Assembly: GCA_910579425.1 (NCBI GenBank)
Contig: CAJTVL010000005.1
Span: 1 to 64,000, forward strand
DNA length: 64,000 nucleotides
Reading direction: 5' to 3'
Source of the DNA: an uncultured Lachnospiraceae bacterium
GTDB lineage: Bacteria; Bacillota; Clostridia; Lachnospirales; Lachnospiraceae
The position numbers and the translations under genes are program-made. Under the pieces are notes generated by a model. The model was not told the origin of the DNA, did no database searches, and saw only the letters and a program-made list of their open reading frames with translations. Positions 7,921 to 15,980 of the stretch are shown one piece after another. Position 1 is the stretch's first letter. Every line of letters begins with the position of its first letter.

Positions 7921-9300
7921 TTATTCCGTCTCTGCGTTTTGGGAGGCGGCCATCCCCCGCAGCTCCTTGACCACCATCACCACGATTACCTGTGTCAGCA
8001 CAAAGGTCAGGCCGTCAGCCACGGGCTGTGCCAGTTGGAGCCCCAAGATACCCAGCAAGGAGGGCAAAATCAGGATGGCAGGTATAAAGAACAGTCCCTG
8101 CTTGCTGATGGCGGTGAGAGTGGCGCGGAAGCTGTAGCCGATGGACTGGGTCAGCATATTCCCGATGATGGTATAAGACTGAAAGGGCAAAAGACAACAC
8201 TGCATTTTCAGCGCCAGTGCGCCGATGCGTATCACCTCCGCATCCTCTTTGCGGAACAGCCTCATGATGGGGGTGGAAATGGCGAACATGATCACGCCCA
8301 TTACGAGAAGAAAAACAAGGGCTACACGGCGGCAGAAGAAATAGGCTTCCAGCACCCGGTCATAGCGCCCCGCGCCGAAGTTAAAGCCGCACACCGGCTG
8401 AAAGCCCTGACCGAAGCCGATCAGAGCCGAGTTGATGAACATCATAATCCTTGTGACGATGGACATGGCCGCAACGGCCGCGTCCCCAAAGCCCGAGGAA
8501 GCCACATTTAAAAGCACCGAGGCTACGCTGGCAAGGCCCTGCCTTCCCAGGGTAGGCATCCCTGCGGAGAGGATTTCCTTATAGACCCATCCCTGAAAGG
8601 TGAAATACCGGGGATGGGGCTTAAGCACGTTCCCGGAACGGATCACCAGAACCAGCAGGATGGTAAAGCTCACAAACTGGCTGAAAATGGTGGCGATTGC
8701 CGCGCCGGAAATTCCCATCTTGAGGCCGAAGATCAGCACAGGATCCAAAATCACATTTAATATGCCTCCGGTGGTGATGCCGATCATGGAGAGGGCGGCA
8801 TTGCCCTGGGAGCGCAGATGATTGTTAAATACAAAGGAAACCGTCATGTAGGGAGCCGCAATCAATATGTAGCGTCCGTAATCCTTGGCGTAGGGGGCGA
8901 TGGTTTCCGTGGCTCCCAGCATCCGAACCAGAGAGTCAATATTGGCAATTCCTGTGATTGCCAGCAAAAGCCCCAGGGCAAAGGCGGTATAGACCGCTGT
9001 GGAACAGGCTCTCTGTGCTTTTTCCTGTTCTCTGGCTCCCAGCATCCGGGACATAAAATTACCGCTTCCCATGCCAAGGGTGAAGCCGATGGCCTGAATC
9101 ATGGCCATCAGGGAAAAATTAACGCCCACCGCGCCGGAAGCGCTGGTGCTTAGCTGGCTGACAAAAAAGGTATCAGCCATATTGTAGATGGAAGTGATCA
9201 GCATACTGATAATGGTGGGTACTGCCAGCCTGGGAATCAGACGGCTGATAGGAGTGTTGATCATTAATTGATACTTTTCTTCATAGGTCATTGCTTTCAT
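7921..9300 (-). CDS. MATE-family multidrug efflux transporter (second copy)
   Basis: 459 residues with 12 predicted membrane segments. Signatures include TSIYNMADTFFVSQLSTSAS near residue 45, GMGSGNFMSRMLGAREQEKA, and in the second half GFGQGFQPVCGFNFGAGRYD. It belongs to a different MATE subgroup from its neighbour, so the pair is not a recent duplication. It has no adjacent regulator. An alternative ATG lies nine bases downstream of the one chosen. Confidence 0.9.
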   Translation of the reverse strand: MKAMTYEEKYQLMINTPISRLIPRLAVPTIISMLITSIYNMADTFFVSQLSTSASGAVGVNFSLMAMIQAIGFTLGMGSGNFMSRMLGAREQEKAQRACSTAVYTAFALGLLLAITGIANIDSLVRMLGATETIAPYAKDYGRYILIAAPYMTVSFVFNNHLRSQGNAALSMIGITTGGILNVILDPVLIFGLKMGISGAAIATIFSQFVSFTILLVLVIRSGNVLKPHPRYFTFQGWVYKEILSAGMPTLGRQGLASVASVLLNVASSGFGDAAVAAMSIVTRIMMFINSALIGFGQGFQPVCGFNFGAGRYDRVLEAYFFCRRVALVFLLVMGVIMFAISTPIMRLFRKEDAEVIRIGALALKMQCCLLPFQSYTIIGNMLTQSIGYSFRATLTAISKQGLFFIPAILILPSLLGILGLQLAQPVADGLTFVLTQVIVVMVVKELRGMAASQNAETE

Positions 9301-9346
9301 CGGTATCTCCGTTTCGTAAATGTTGGTGTATCAATCATTACTCTCA

Positions 9347-9619
9347 TTACATATTATCCTCACGACGGGATTGGGTAATCCATTCCGCCACATCCTCTTC
9401 CGTCATGAATCCGGCCTTTTCAGCCTCACCTTTCATCTGTTCCTGAAGCCTCATAAGCGCATATACAGCAGAATTTACTATGCGGACATTGGAACCATCC
9501 ACAATAAAAGTCACACGATCACCGGTATCAATGCCAAGGGCGGCCCGTACATTTTTTGGAATCGTTACCTGGCCTTTGGACATTACTCTCGCGTCATTGA
9601 CAAATGCCGTGTCAGACAT
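9347..9619 (-). CDS. AbrB/SpoVT-family transcriptional regulator (MazE-like)
   Basis: 90 residues from the ATG at 9619, chosen because GGAGGTGAT sits directly upstream; the longer open frame has no such site. The swapped-hairpin DNA-binding domain is clear: ARVMSKGQVTIPKNVRAALGI, then GDRVTFIVDGSNVRIVN. The C-terminal helix ends in TEEDVAEWITQSRRED. No toxin gene is next to it, so it is either an orphan antitoxin-like protein or a stand-alone regulator. A promoter and a 9-bp inverted repeat sit immediately upstream, which suggests autoregulation. Confidence 0.85.
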   Translation of the reverse strand: MSDTAFVNDARVMSKGQVTIPKNVRAALGIDTGDRVTFIVDGSNVRIVNSAVYALMRLQEQMKGEAEKAGFMTEEDVAEWITQSRREDNM

Positions 9620-9639
9620 AATATCACCTCCAAAAAAAT

Positions 9640-9697
9640 AAGTAGGGAAATAGGAAATCCCTACTTTTATTATATGCAACGATTGAAACTTTTGCAA
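9640..9697 (-). promoter_or_regulatory. Promoter and inverted-repeat operator of the AbrB-like gene
   Basis: On the minus strand: -35 TTGCAA (9692-9697), a 17-base spacer, -10 TATAAT (9669-9674). Directly downstream, at the expected transcription start, AAGTAGGGA (9640-9648) and TCCCTACTT (9658-9666) form a perfect inverted repeat. AbrB/MazE proteins bind such sites in their own promoters; binding here is inferred. Confidence 0.7.
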
Positions 9698-9731
9698 ATC
9701 CCAATTTTTACAAGGATAATTTCCGAAAGGA

Positions 9732-10364
9732 TTATTTCCTTTTCTTATAACCTGTCATGCTGATGAGCATGGAGATTACAAAAAGAACCATTACCATCGC
9801 TCCTGCCGCAGCAGCGTAAGAGAGTATGGAATTGGTCATAGCGGAAAATCCGGCTCCGTCTTCAAAATATTTCACGAAATAGAACATGGGAATTACAGCA
9901 AAAAGCCCCATTGTCTGCGCAGAACGAAAACCGAACCAATAAGTCAGTGGCAGACAGATTCCCGTCCATAATAGCGGGACAATGACAGAGACCGCCGCAG
10001 AAACACCCCAGACAGTGAGATTAAAGCTGCGAAAGACCACGCTGGATAAAAGGTTAAACAGGATACTTCCCGTAAGGCTGACGGCCAATGTGCAGACAAC
10101 GGATACATATTTGCTCGTCACCACGGAAACCGCATTTACGGGCATTGCCAACTGGTACTTTTTCCAGCTTGCCTTTTCATCGCATGCAAAACTCATGATA
10201 TTTTGCATACCGATTGTCATGGCGAGCATGACAGAGGCGAACAGCCCCGCATAGACGCCGGTATTGACCATGAGCAGTACGATTGTGCCCGCCGCGATCA
10301 GAACCAGTCTCTTGTCAATACTCTTATAGAAAATGGTAATATCTTTGTAAATCAATCCTTTCAT
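9732..10364 (-). CDS. ABC-2-type transporter permease
   Basis: 210 residues with six predicted membrane segments and few charged loops, as in the ABC-2 permeases of YtrA-type operons. It starts with MKGLIYKDITIFYKSIDKR, a soluble lead-in common in this family. Its start overlaps the stop of the ATPase gene by 4 bases (ATGA). It would pair with that ATPase as the membrane half of an exporter; the substrate is unknown, but related operons respond to cell-envelope stress or antibiotics. Confidence 0.85.
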   Translation of the reverse strand: MKGLIYKDITIFYKSIDKRLVLIAAGTIVLLMVNTGVYAGLFASVMLAMTIGMQNIMSFACDEKASWKKYQLAMPVNAVSVVTSKYVSVVCTLAVSLTGSILFNLLSSVVFRSFNLTVWGVSAAVSVIVPLLWTGICLPLTYWFGFRSAQTMGLFAVIPMFYFVKYFEDGAGFSAMTNSILSYAAAAGAMVMVLFVISMLISMTGYKKRK

Positions 10365-11218
10365 GCTGCCCCTCCTTTAATGTAAAAAAGCATAATGTCT
10401 TCCAGCGTTGCGTTATCCACTACAATATTTTTGTATTTGTGCCTTATGGCCTGCTTGTCACGGACAAGGCACTCCACATTTACATTTGTAATCCTGTGGA
10501 TAAGATAATCGTCCGGGGAAATGGATGCAAATTGTTCTTTCCCACATTTCAGTATCCCCAAACGATAAACAAGGTCGTCTTTTTGTTCCTCAAAAATAAT
10601 TTTGCCCTGGTGAATCAGGATGACATAGTCCGCGATCTTTTGTATGTCCGAGGTGATGTGGGAGGAAAAGAAAATGGAACGTTCCTCGTCTTGTATAAAT
10701 TCCAGGAATAAATCCAACATTTCATCACGCACTACCGGGTCGAGTCCTGTGGTGGCCTCATCTAAAATCAGCAGCTTCGGCTTATGGGCCATAGCGCAGA
10801 TAATGGACAGCTTCATTTTCATGCCCTTTGAAAAAGAACCGATCGGTTTCCTTTCGGGAATTTTGAACCTTTTCAGGTACTGTCTGTAAAGGCTGCTGTC
10901 CCACGACTTATAGACGCCGGACAATATTTTTTCAATGTCTGAGGTATTAAATACATCGTGAAAGTTGCACTCATCAAAGACAACTCCAATCTCCTCCCTG
11001 ACAGAAGAGATGGTGTTTTCCTTACCGAAAATCTGTATCTGTCCATGATCTCTTTTTAACTCGTCAAGGATCAGGTTAATGGTCGTACTCTTTCCCGCCC
11101 CGTTTTCGCCGATGAAGCCTACAATCCTGCCTTTCGGAACCTGAAATGAGACATGGTCTAACAAAAAGCCGTCAAACCCTTTGCATAAATCCCGTACTAA
11201 AATATTGTTTTCCTCCAT
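10361..11218 (-). CDS. ABC transporter ATP-binding protein
   Basis: 285 residues. Walker A is GENGAGKST (about residue 38), the ABC signature is FSKGMKMKLSI (a degenerate LSGGQ), and Walker B/D-loop is LLILDEATTGLDP. The C-terminal 80 residues form the extra domain seen in YtrB/NatA-like exporters. AGGAGG precedes the ATG, and the gene is 14 bases after the GntR gene. It energises the permease at 9732-10364. Confidence 0.92.
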   Translation of the reverse strand: MEENNILVRDLCKGFDGFLLDHVSFQVPKGRIVGFIGENGAGKSTTINLILDELKRDHGQIQIFGKENTISSVREEIGVVFDECNFHDVFNTSDIEKILSGVYKSWDSSLYRQYLKRFKIPERKPIGSFSKGMKMKLSIICAMAHKPKLLILDEATTGLDPVVRDEMLDLFLEFIQDEERSIFFSSHITSDIQKIADYVILIHQGKIIFEEQKDDLVYRLGILKCGKEQFASISPDDYLIHRITNVNVECLVRDKQAIRHKYKNIVVDNATLEDIMLFYIKGGAA

Positions 11219-11232
11219 ATTCCGCCTCCTGA

Positions 11233-11604
11233 TTATTCCTCATAAAATAGCTTTAAAATGTTTGTCATTTGCTCATAACTGATTCCGTGCGTCCTGCCGA
11301 TTTCCGCCGCCTTTTGTAACAGTTCTTCTGCCACCCGCAGCTGTTCTTCCTGGATAAACTCCTTGTTTTGGGCGGCGACAAAGCTCCCTTTTCCGGATAC
11401 GGTTTCTATAAATCCGTCGCGGGTCAAATCTTCATAGGCTCTCTGGACGGTTATGACGCTGATATGCAAGTCTTTTGCCAGTGCTCTCATGGATGGTAAC
11501 GCTTCGCCGGCAGATAGGGTTCCGTTCATAATCAAATTTTTGACCTGCATACATATTTGCTCATAAATAGGCTTATCACTGCTATTGCTTATGATTATTT
11601 CCAT
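11233..11604 (-). CDS. GntR-family regulator, YtrA subfamily
   Basis: 123 residues. A winged helix-turn-helix (about residues 10-75) shows KPIYEQICMQVKNLIMNG, LPSMRALAKDLHISVITV and TVSGKGSFVA, followed by the short helical C-terminal dimerisation tail typical of YtrA proteins. It is first in the operon and almost certainly represses its own promoter at the palindrome 11641-11659, being released by an unidentified ligand or stress. Confidence 0.9.
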   Translation of the reverse strand: MEIIISNSSDKPIYEQICMQVKNLIMNGTLSAGEALPSMRALAKDLHISVITVQRAYEDLTRDGFIETVSGKGSFVAAQNKEFIQEEQLRVAEELLQKAAEIGRTHGISYEQMTNILKLFYEE

Positions 11605-11640
11605 TGATTTACCTTTCTAAGCGTACTTTCTGTAATGCGC

Positions 11641-11688
11641 GTACTTATCTGATAAGTACAGTATATGCGCTTTGGGACGGATTGTCAA
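11641..11688 (-). promoter_or_regulatory. Promoter and operator of the GntR-ABC operon
   Basis: Minus strand: consensus -35 TTGACA (11683-11688), 17-base spacer, -10 TATACT (11660-11665). A perfect 19-base palindrome, GTACTTATC-t-GATAAGTAC (11641-11659), abuts the -10 box on its downstream side, where a bound repressor would block initiation. Confidence 0.8.
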
Positions 11689-11859
11689 TACATTTTTTGA
11701 TATTTTAAGCCGGATGAGTGCGCTACGTTACAGTTTGCAACCGATTAGGCCGTGAACTGTGACCGCGTTGCCGAACCGGACAGATTAAGGCAGAAAAAGA
11801 CAGGAATAAAAAAAAGCCGGCAGGTATAATGTTTCAAAACAGGACAGGAGGGTACAGCT

Positions 11860-12855
11860 TTGGAAGAATATATTTTGGAGCATTACAGAAAGACAGGAAC
11901 ATTCACTTATGCAGGCTGTTATAAAGATTATTTTCAGTCTCTGCCGGACGATATTGCCGTGCTGGGCAGATTGATATGCAGTCAGGTAATACACAGAGTG
12001 ACGCTGAAGGAGGGAAATACCAATGCGAATGCGTCTCTTTTATATGGAGATATGAACCGCTATCCCTGGTATCGGATGAGGTGCGAGGATGATGTCCTTC
12101 TGACGGCCCCTGCTCTTACCGCAGAGCTGTTTCGGATGGATGAACGGGGATTCGTGAAGGAGCGGCAGGTGGAAAACAAGATCGTGGTAACCTGCCGCTA
12201 TGTGTCCGTGCTGATGAGCGCCATTCTGAAAGCCAAGGGGATTCCCGCCAGAAGCCGTGCCGGATTTGCCCCCTATTTTAGGGAAGGCGTCAGTATGGAT
12301 CATTGGATCAATCAGTATTATAATGAAAAGGAAAAACGTTGGGTAACTTTTGACGCGGACGGCTTTTATGAGGAGAGCGGTATGCCCCTTTCCCAGTACG
12401 ATATGCCGAAGGAGAGCTTTGACTGGGCAGCCGGGGCCTATCTTGCCGTGAGGAGGAAAGAGACAGACGGCAGGCAGTATCTGTATGCCGACAGGCTGGG
12501 AACCTGCTCGCTTCCGGCTCTGGTTCGCTATCTGGTTTATGATTTCCATGCACTTATGAATCATGAGCTGACCTATAGCTTTCTCCCCGCTTATCTGGAC
12601 GGCAGACTTGATCGCCTCACCCAGGAGGAACTGCGGGAGCTGGACCGGCTGGCGGAATGGATGTTGGATGCGGATCAATATTTTGACAGGCTTTGCGAGG
12701 TATGGGAGCATGAAAGAAAATTCAGGATTTTGAACAGCCCTCTGGTGGGGGCTTATAGCCATGGCGCGGAGGGCAGCGGCCATGGTAAGGTTTTTGCACT
12801 GTCCGGAGAGGAAGGAGAGAGCGCGTGGAATGGCTTAGGAGCATACGAAAAGTAA
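11860..12855 (+). CDS. Transglutaminase-like domain protein
   Basis: 331 residues from a TTG start, chosen for AGGAGGG 7 bases upstream. The transglutaminase/protease-like core is at about residues 105-170: VVTCRYVSVLMSAILKAKG with the catalytic-type Cys, then SMDHWINQYYN with the His and RWVTFDADG with the Asp. No signal peptide is present, so the protein is probably cytoplasmic and may be a peptidase or an inactive binding version. Its last 31 bases overlap the next gene, which indicates translational coupling to the AraC/GyrI regulator. Family members of this type are often found beside AraC/GyrI regulators, but no substrate is known to me. Confidence 0.75.
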   Translation: MEEYILEHYRKTGTFTYAGCYKDYFQSLPDDIAVLGRLICSQVIHRVTLKEGNTNANASLLYGDMNRYPWYRMRCEDDVLLTAPALTAELFRMDERGFVKERQVENKIVVTCRYVSVLMSAILKAKGIPARSRAGFAPYFREGVSMDHWINQYYNEKEKRWVTFDADGFYEESGMPLSQYDMPKESFDWAAGAYLAVRRKETDGRQYLYADRLGTCSLPALVRYLVYDFHALMNHELTYSFLPAYLDGRLDRLTQEELRELDRLAEWMLDADQYFDRLCEVWEHERKFRILNSPLVGAYSHGAEGSGHGKVFALSGEEGESAWNGLGAYEK

Positions 12856-13715
12856 TTTCGTGTCTGGAAGAACATCTGCTGGATGCGCAGGAGGAATATG
12901 ATGTGGCGCGGGAGGTGGGGATCTCGCCAATTTATCTCCAAAAAGGCTTCCACATCATGACAGGCTATTCGATGGCGGAGTATGTGCGCAGCCGAAGGCT
13001 CTATCTGGCGGCGCTGGATGTGATCAGGGATAAGGAAAAGGTGATTGATCTTGCGTTTAAGTATGGATATGACACGCCGGAAAGCTTCTCTAAGGCTTTT
13101 ACCAGATTTCACGGCCTTTCCCCATTGCAGCTTAAGAGGGAGCCTGCGAAAATGCATGTGTTTCTGCCGCTGAAAATCAATATTACGATACAGGGAGGGA
13201 ATGAGATGGATTATATTGTGGAGAAAGAAAAAGCGTTGCGGCTGATTGGATTTGAAAGAGAATTTTTCATGGAAAACAGCTATGTGGAGATTCCCAAATT
13301 CTGGGATGAGTACAGAGAGAAGTATTGTGATGGGCTCAGAAAAGGAAAAGCGCCGGAAGGAGAGCTGGAGACGGCAGTCTTTCATTATCATGTGGGCCTG
13401 TTTGGCGTCTGTATTGATGATGCAGAGGAGAAAGGCAGATTCCGCTATCTGATTGCCGGGAGGTATACGGGCGGGGAGGTGCCAGAGGGGATGACTCTGT
13501 ATGAGTTTCCGGAAATGGAGTGGGCAAAGTTTCTGTGCCGGGGCTCCATGCCGGGAGCCCTGCAGTCGGTGAATACGAAGATTTTCAGAGAGTGGCTCCC
13601 GGAAAATCCGGACTATGAGATTGCCATGGGAGCGAATATTGAGTGGTATGGAGAGGGAGATATCTGGTCGCCGGATTACGAGAGCGCTATCTGGATTCCG
13701 GTAAAAAGAAGATAA
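12825..13715 (+). CDS. AraC-family regulator with GyrI-like effector domain
   Basis: 296 residues from a GTG start at 12825 (AGGAGAG upstream). Two AraC helix-turn-helix motifs fill residues 1-105 (VAREVGISPIYLQKGFHIMTG and DLAFKYGYDTPESFSKAFTR, ending FHGLSPLQLK). The C-terminal part (about 125-296) is a GyrI/Rob-type effector-binding domain that typically binds small hydrophobic molecules or drugs. The order, DNA-binding first and sensor last, is that of Rob and related regulators. It overlaps the transglutaminase-like gene by 31 bases in a different frame. Confidence 0.88.
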   Translation: MEWLRSIRKVISCLEEHLLDAQEEYDVAREVGISPIYLQKGFHIMTGYSMAEYVRSRRLYLAALDVIRDKEKVIDLAFKYGYDTPESFSKAFTRFHGLSPLQLKREPAKMHVFLPLKINITIQGGNEMDYIVEKEKALRLIGFEREFFMENSYVEIPKFWDEYREKYCDGLRKGKAPEGELETAVFHYHVGLFGVCIDDAEEKGRFRYLIAGRYTGGEVPEGMTLYEFPEMEWAKFLCRGSMPGALQSVNTKIFREWLPENPDYEIAMGANIEWYGEGDIWSPDYESAIWIPVKRR

Positions 13716-13738
13716 TTGAATTGCGGCAGAATGCACAG

Positions 13739-13770
13739 GCGGGGCATAAGATAATCATCTTTTGCCCCGC
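13739..13770. terminator. Bidirectional terminator
   Basis: A 14-position stem with one mismatch (13739-13752 with 13757-13770, GCGGGGCA core) and a 4-base loop lies between the convergent AraC/GyrI and Rpn genes. The T-rich part (ATCTTTT) is inside the stem, so efficiency is uncertain. Confidence 0.6.
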
Positions 13771-13779
13771 ATACAACCG

Positions 13780-14757
13780 TCAGCAGATGTACTTTTGGGA
13801 TTCCTCCGGGCTCAGATTATACTGCTCCTGAATTTTGAGCAAAATGGTTTGCAGCGGGATTCCCAGATTTTTTAATATAGAGACTGTTCCCATGATACCT
13901 TTTTCCATGCCTTTTTCTATACCTTTTTCTATACCTTTTTCCATGCCCTCTTTAATGCCTTCATTTTTTATGGTCTTAGCCTCATATTCCAGAACTCTTC
14001 CACCCATTACAGCTTTCACTCCTTTCCTGACAGAATCATACTTTTGTGCTATATGCTCTAATACTTTGTTCGACATATCGATAATAGTGCATCTTGTATA
14101 TTCGTTGATTATTCCCTGCTCCAAAAGTGTTTCCAGCCTGTTCTTAATATTTTCATACTCCTTTTTCAATGATCTGAGTTTTGTCTCATCCTGTTCGTAT
14201 TCCCTAAACCGTCCCTCATGGGAAAAAATGTAAAAAGGAATTAAAAACAGAAGTTTTTTCTCAAATATTTCTTTGATTGTATATTGCCGGACTTTCATTA
14301 CCTGGATATCATATTCAACACTCCCGCCTGGTGTTATCATCCTTATTTTCAGTTTATCCGGAGTGGAGTCATTACACCTCAAAAACAGTACCGCTGAATG
14401 AGGAAACGTTACGGTAAGAACATTTTTCGTAATTTTTCCTTCATCAAGCGCAATCTGGGTATCATATTCAAAGAATCTCACCAGCATGCTATGATCTGAA
14501 TTGCTCTGGCATTCCAGATGATACTTTTTTGTTTCTTTTCCCAATATTACAAAACTGGTGTCTGTTATCCTTTCCTCTTCGTTTCCACCCTGTTTATTCA
14601 GGAAATGTTCGTTTGACGAAAAAATAATTTTTTCTTTTCCCGAATAATTCTCCCCGAATATTTCATTGATCACCGGAATGATCAAACTGCTGCAGTCGTT
14701 CAAGAGGGTTCGGAACACATCGTCATAAGGTGTGTTCGATATTTTTACATCACCCAT
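13780..14757 (-). CDS. Rpn-family recombination-promoting nuclease (PD-(D/E)XK), copy 1
   Basis: 325 residues from the ATG at 14757; the 11-residue longer form has no better ribosome site. The N-terminal half is the PD-(D/E)XK core of Rpn/YhgA-like proteins: NTPYDDVFRTLLNDC, then ITDTSFVILGKETKKYHLECQS with the expected catalytic acidic residues and the E-x-Q pair. The middle is helical, and the C-terminus holds a run of (GIEKGMEK)-like repeats just before MGTVSILKNLGI. Rpn proteins are DNA endonucleases linked to RecA-independent recombination, often labelled putative transposases. A close relative lies at 36117-37046, and both share upstream DNA including a palindrome. The region is more AT-rich than its neighbours. 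Confidence 0.85.
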   Translation of the reverse strand: MGDVKISNTPYDDVFRTLLNDCSSLIIPVINEIFGENYSGKEKIIFSSNEHFLNKQGGNEEERITDTSFVILGKETKKYHLECQSNSDHSMLVRFFEYDTQIALDEGKITKNVLTVTFPHSAVLFLRCNDSTPDKLKIRMITPGGSVEYDIQVMKVRQYTIKEIFEKKLLFLIPFYIFSHEGRFREYEQDETKLRSLKKEYENIKNRLETLLEQGIINEYTRCTIIDMSNKVLEHIAQKYDSVRKGVKAVMGGRVLEYEAKTIKNEGIKEGMEKGIEKGIEKGMEKGIMGTVSILKNLGIPLQTILLKIQEQYNLSPEESQKYIC

Positions 14758-14911
14758 TCCTATTTTTCTCCTTTTAATATATTTTATCATGAACTCTGGG
14801 TTTACTCAATTAGTAATCACAGAGTTTAAATTCAGCCCTTTTTTGTAATTGATTATATTGGTATTATTATAGCGGTTTCCATCCCATTGTGCATTGGACT
14901 CCTAATCCAAT
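14758..14911 (-). repeat. Duplicated upstream region of Rpn copy 1, with promoter and palindrome
   Basis: The sequence starting ATGAACTCTGG (plus strand, from about 14789) and ending at a palindrome ATTGGA-N7-TCCAAT (14893-14911) recurs in diverged form upstream of Rpn copy 2. On the minus strand a TATAAT box (about 14867-14872) sits between the palindrome and the gene. Similarity between the two copies stops just past the palindrome. Confidence 0.65.
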
Positions 14912-14963
14912 TAGAATCCCCTCACAGGATATTGTGTAAACCTTTCCAGTGTCATATAATTGA

Positions 14964-15317
14964 GAAAATGGTAACAGGTCCAAAGAAGAGGTATCCCAGT
15001 ATCTTTTTCTCTACGGACACTTACCGCCCAATTTTATTACAAAGAAGGAGGCGCAGGAGCTGGGATGGGAGGGAGGCTTCCTGGAACCCTTTGCCCCTGG
15101 AAAGTGTATTGGAGGGAGCCGTTTCGGAAATTGTGAAGGGCTTTTGCCGGAAAAGGAAGGCCGGTTTTATACCGAGTGTGATATTGATACTTTGGGAGCC
15201 GACAGGCGGGGAGCCAGGCGGATCGTATTTTCCAATGACTGCCTGACGGATATAGGGCAGGAGGCAGAAATTGGGATTGTGAACAGAGAGGATTTGGAGG
15301 AGCATCTGGGGGAATAA
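14964..15317 (+). pseudogene. Decayed barnase-type ribonuclease fused by deletion to barstar
   Basis: No ATG opens this frame, but 117 codons read as a barnase-family domain: NGNRSKEEVSQYLFLYG, LPPNFITKKEAQELGW, EPFAPGKCIGGSRFGN, CEGLLPEKEGRFYTECDID, RRGARRIVFSND. This matches the guanyl-specific microbial RNase fold, with counterparts of barnase Glu73, Arg83 and Arg87. At about 15235 it switches within one codon frame to DCLTDIGQEAEIGIVNREDL, which resembles the second half of the barstar inhibitor. The expected catalytic His segment is gone. A stop (15315-15317) interrupts the barstar part, but similarity continues to about 15380 (VIAAAAQNNPRI). A TGA at 14961 and the absence of a signal peptide show that the 5' end is also lost. 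I call it a non-functional remnant. Confidence 0.75.
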
Positions 15318-15389
15318 GCCAAAAAACCGGAAAAAGTGATAGCTGCGGCAGCGCAGAACAATCCACGAATAAAAAGAAAGGATAATAGG

Positions 15390-15980
15390 ATGAAAAATTT
15401 TTTGACGATGAATCCTGTATGGATTCGGGAACCGAAGCAGGTGAGTGTTACAGAAGACAAAGTGGAGGTGATTACGGAGCCGGGAACTGACCTCTGGCAG
15501 CGTACTTATTATGGGTTTCAGAATGACAATGCTCCGGTTTTGCAGGCAAGAACCGGGGAGAGATATTTTTCTTTTGTAGTCAGGACGAGATTTGAGAGTA
15601 AGCATCGTTTTGACCAGTGCGGTGTGGTGATGTACCTGGATAGTGAAAATTGGTTTAAGGCGTCTATTGAATATGAAAATGAGGAATTTCAGAGGCTGGG
15701 AAGTGTAGTCACAAATCATGGTTTTTCGGACTGGGCCACTACGGATATCCCGGCAGAGTTTAAGGAAATGTGGTATCGCTTCAGCAGAAGGGAAAGTGAT
15801 TATTGCGTGGAGTGCAGCCGGGATGGCATCAACTTTAAGCAGATGCGGATCTTCCATATGTGGGAAGGGGCCGGGGAGATCGCGTTTGGTATATATGCAT
15901 GCAGTCCGGAGCAGTCTTCCTTTAAGGCATCCTTTACCGATATGGAAATGATGGAATGTAAATGGGAAGCGCATAAGTAA
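15390..15980 (+). CDS. DUF1349 family protein (concanavalin-like fold)
   Basis: 196 residues from the ATG at 15390 (AAAGGA upstream); the longer open frame starting at 15336 runs through the barstar remnant. Segments such as WQRTYYGFQNDNAPVL, FDQCGVVMYLDSENWFK, SVVTNHGFSDWATTDI and FGIYACSPEQSSFKASF are typical of DUF1349, a jelly-roll domain related to laminin-G/glycoside-binding folds and found in small cytosolic proteins. The role is unknown; carbohydrate binding is a reasonable guess only. It stands alone, after the barnase-barstar remnant. Confidence 0.85.
   Translation: MKNFLTMNPVWIREPKQVSVTEDKVEVITEPGTDLWQRTYYGFQNDNAPVLQARTGERYFSFVVRTRFESKHRFDQCGVVMYLDSENWFKASIEYENEEFQRLGSVVTNHGFSDWATTDIPAEFKEMWYRFSRRESDYCVECSRDGINFKQMRIFHMWEGAGEIAFGIYACSPEQSSFKASFTDMEMMECKWEAHK

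Noticed and set aside
7188..8511. Overlapping plus-strand frames opposite the MATE genes
   Set aside because: Sequences rich in Gln/His/Gly with no membrane helices; shadows of the MATE genes.
13880..13960. Short tandem repeats resembling an array
   Set aside because: They are in-frame codon repeats inside the Rpn gene, not a CRISPR; no spacers of CRISPR length and no cas genes in the window.
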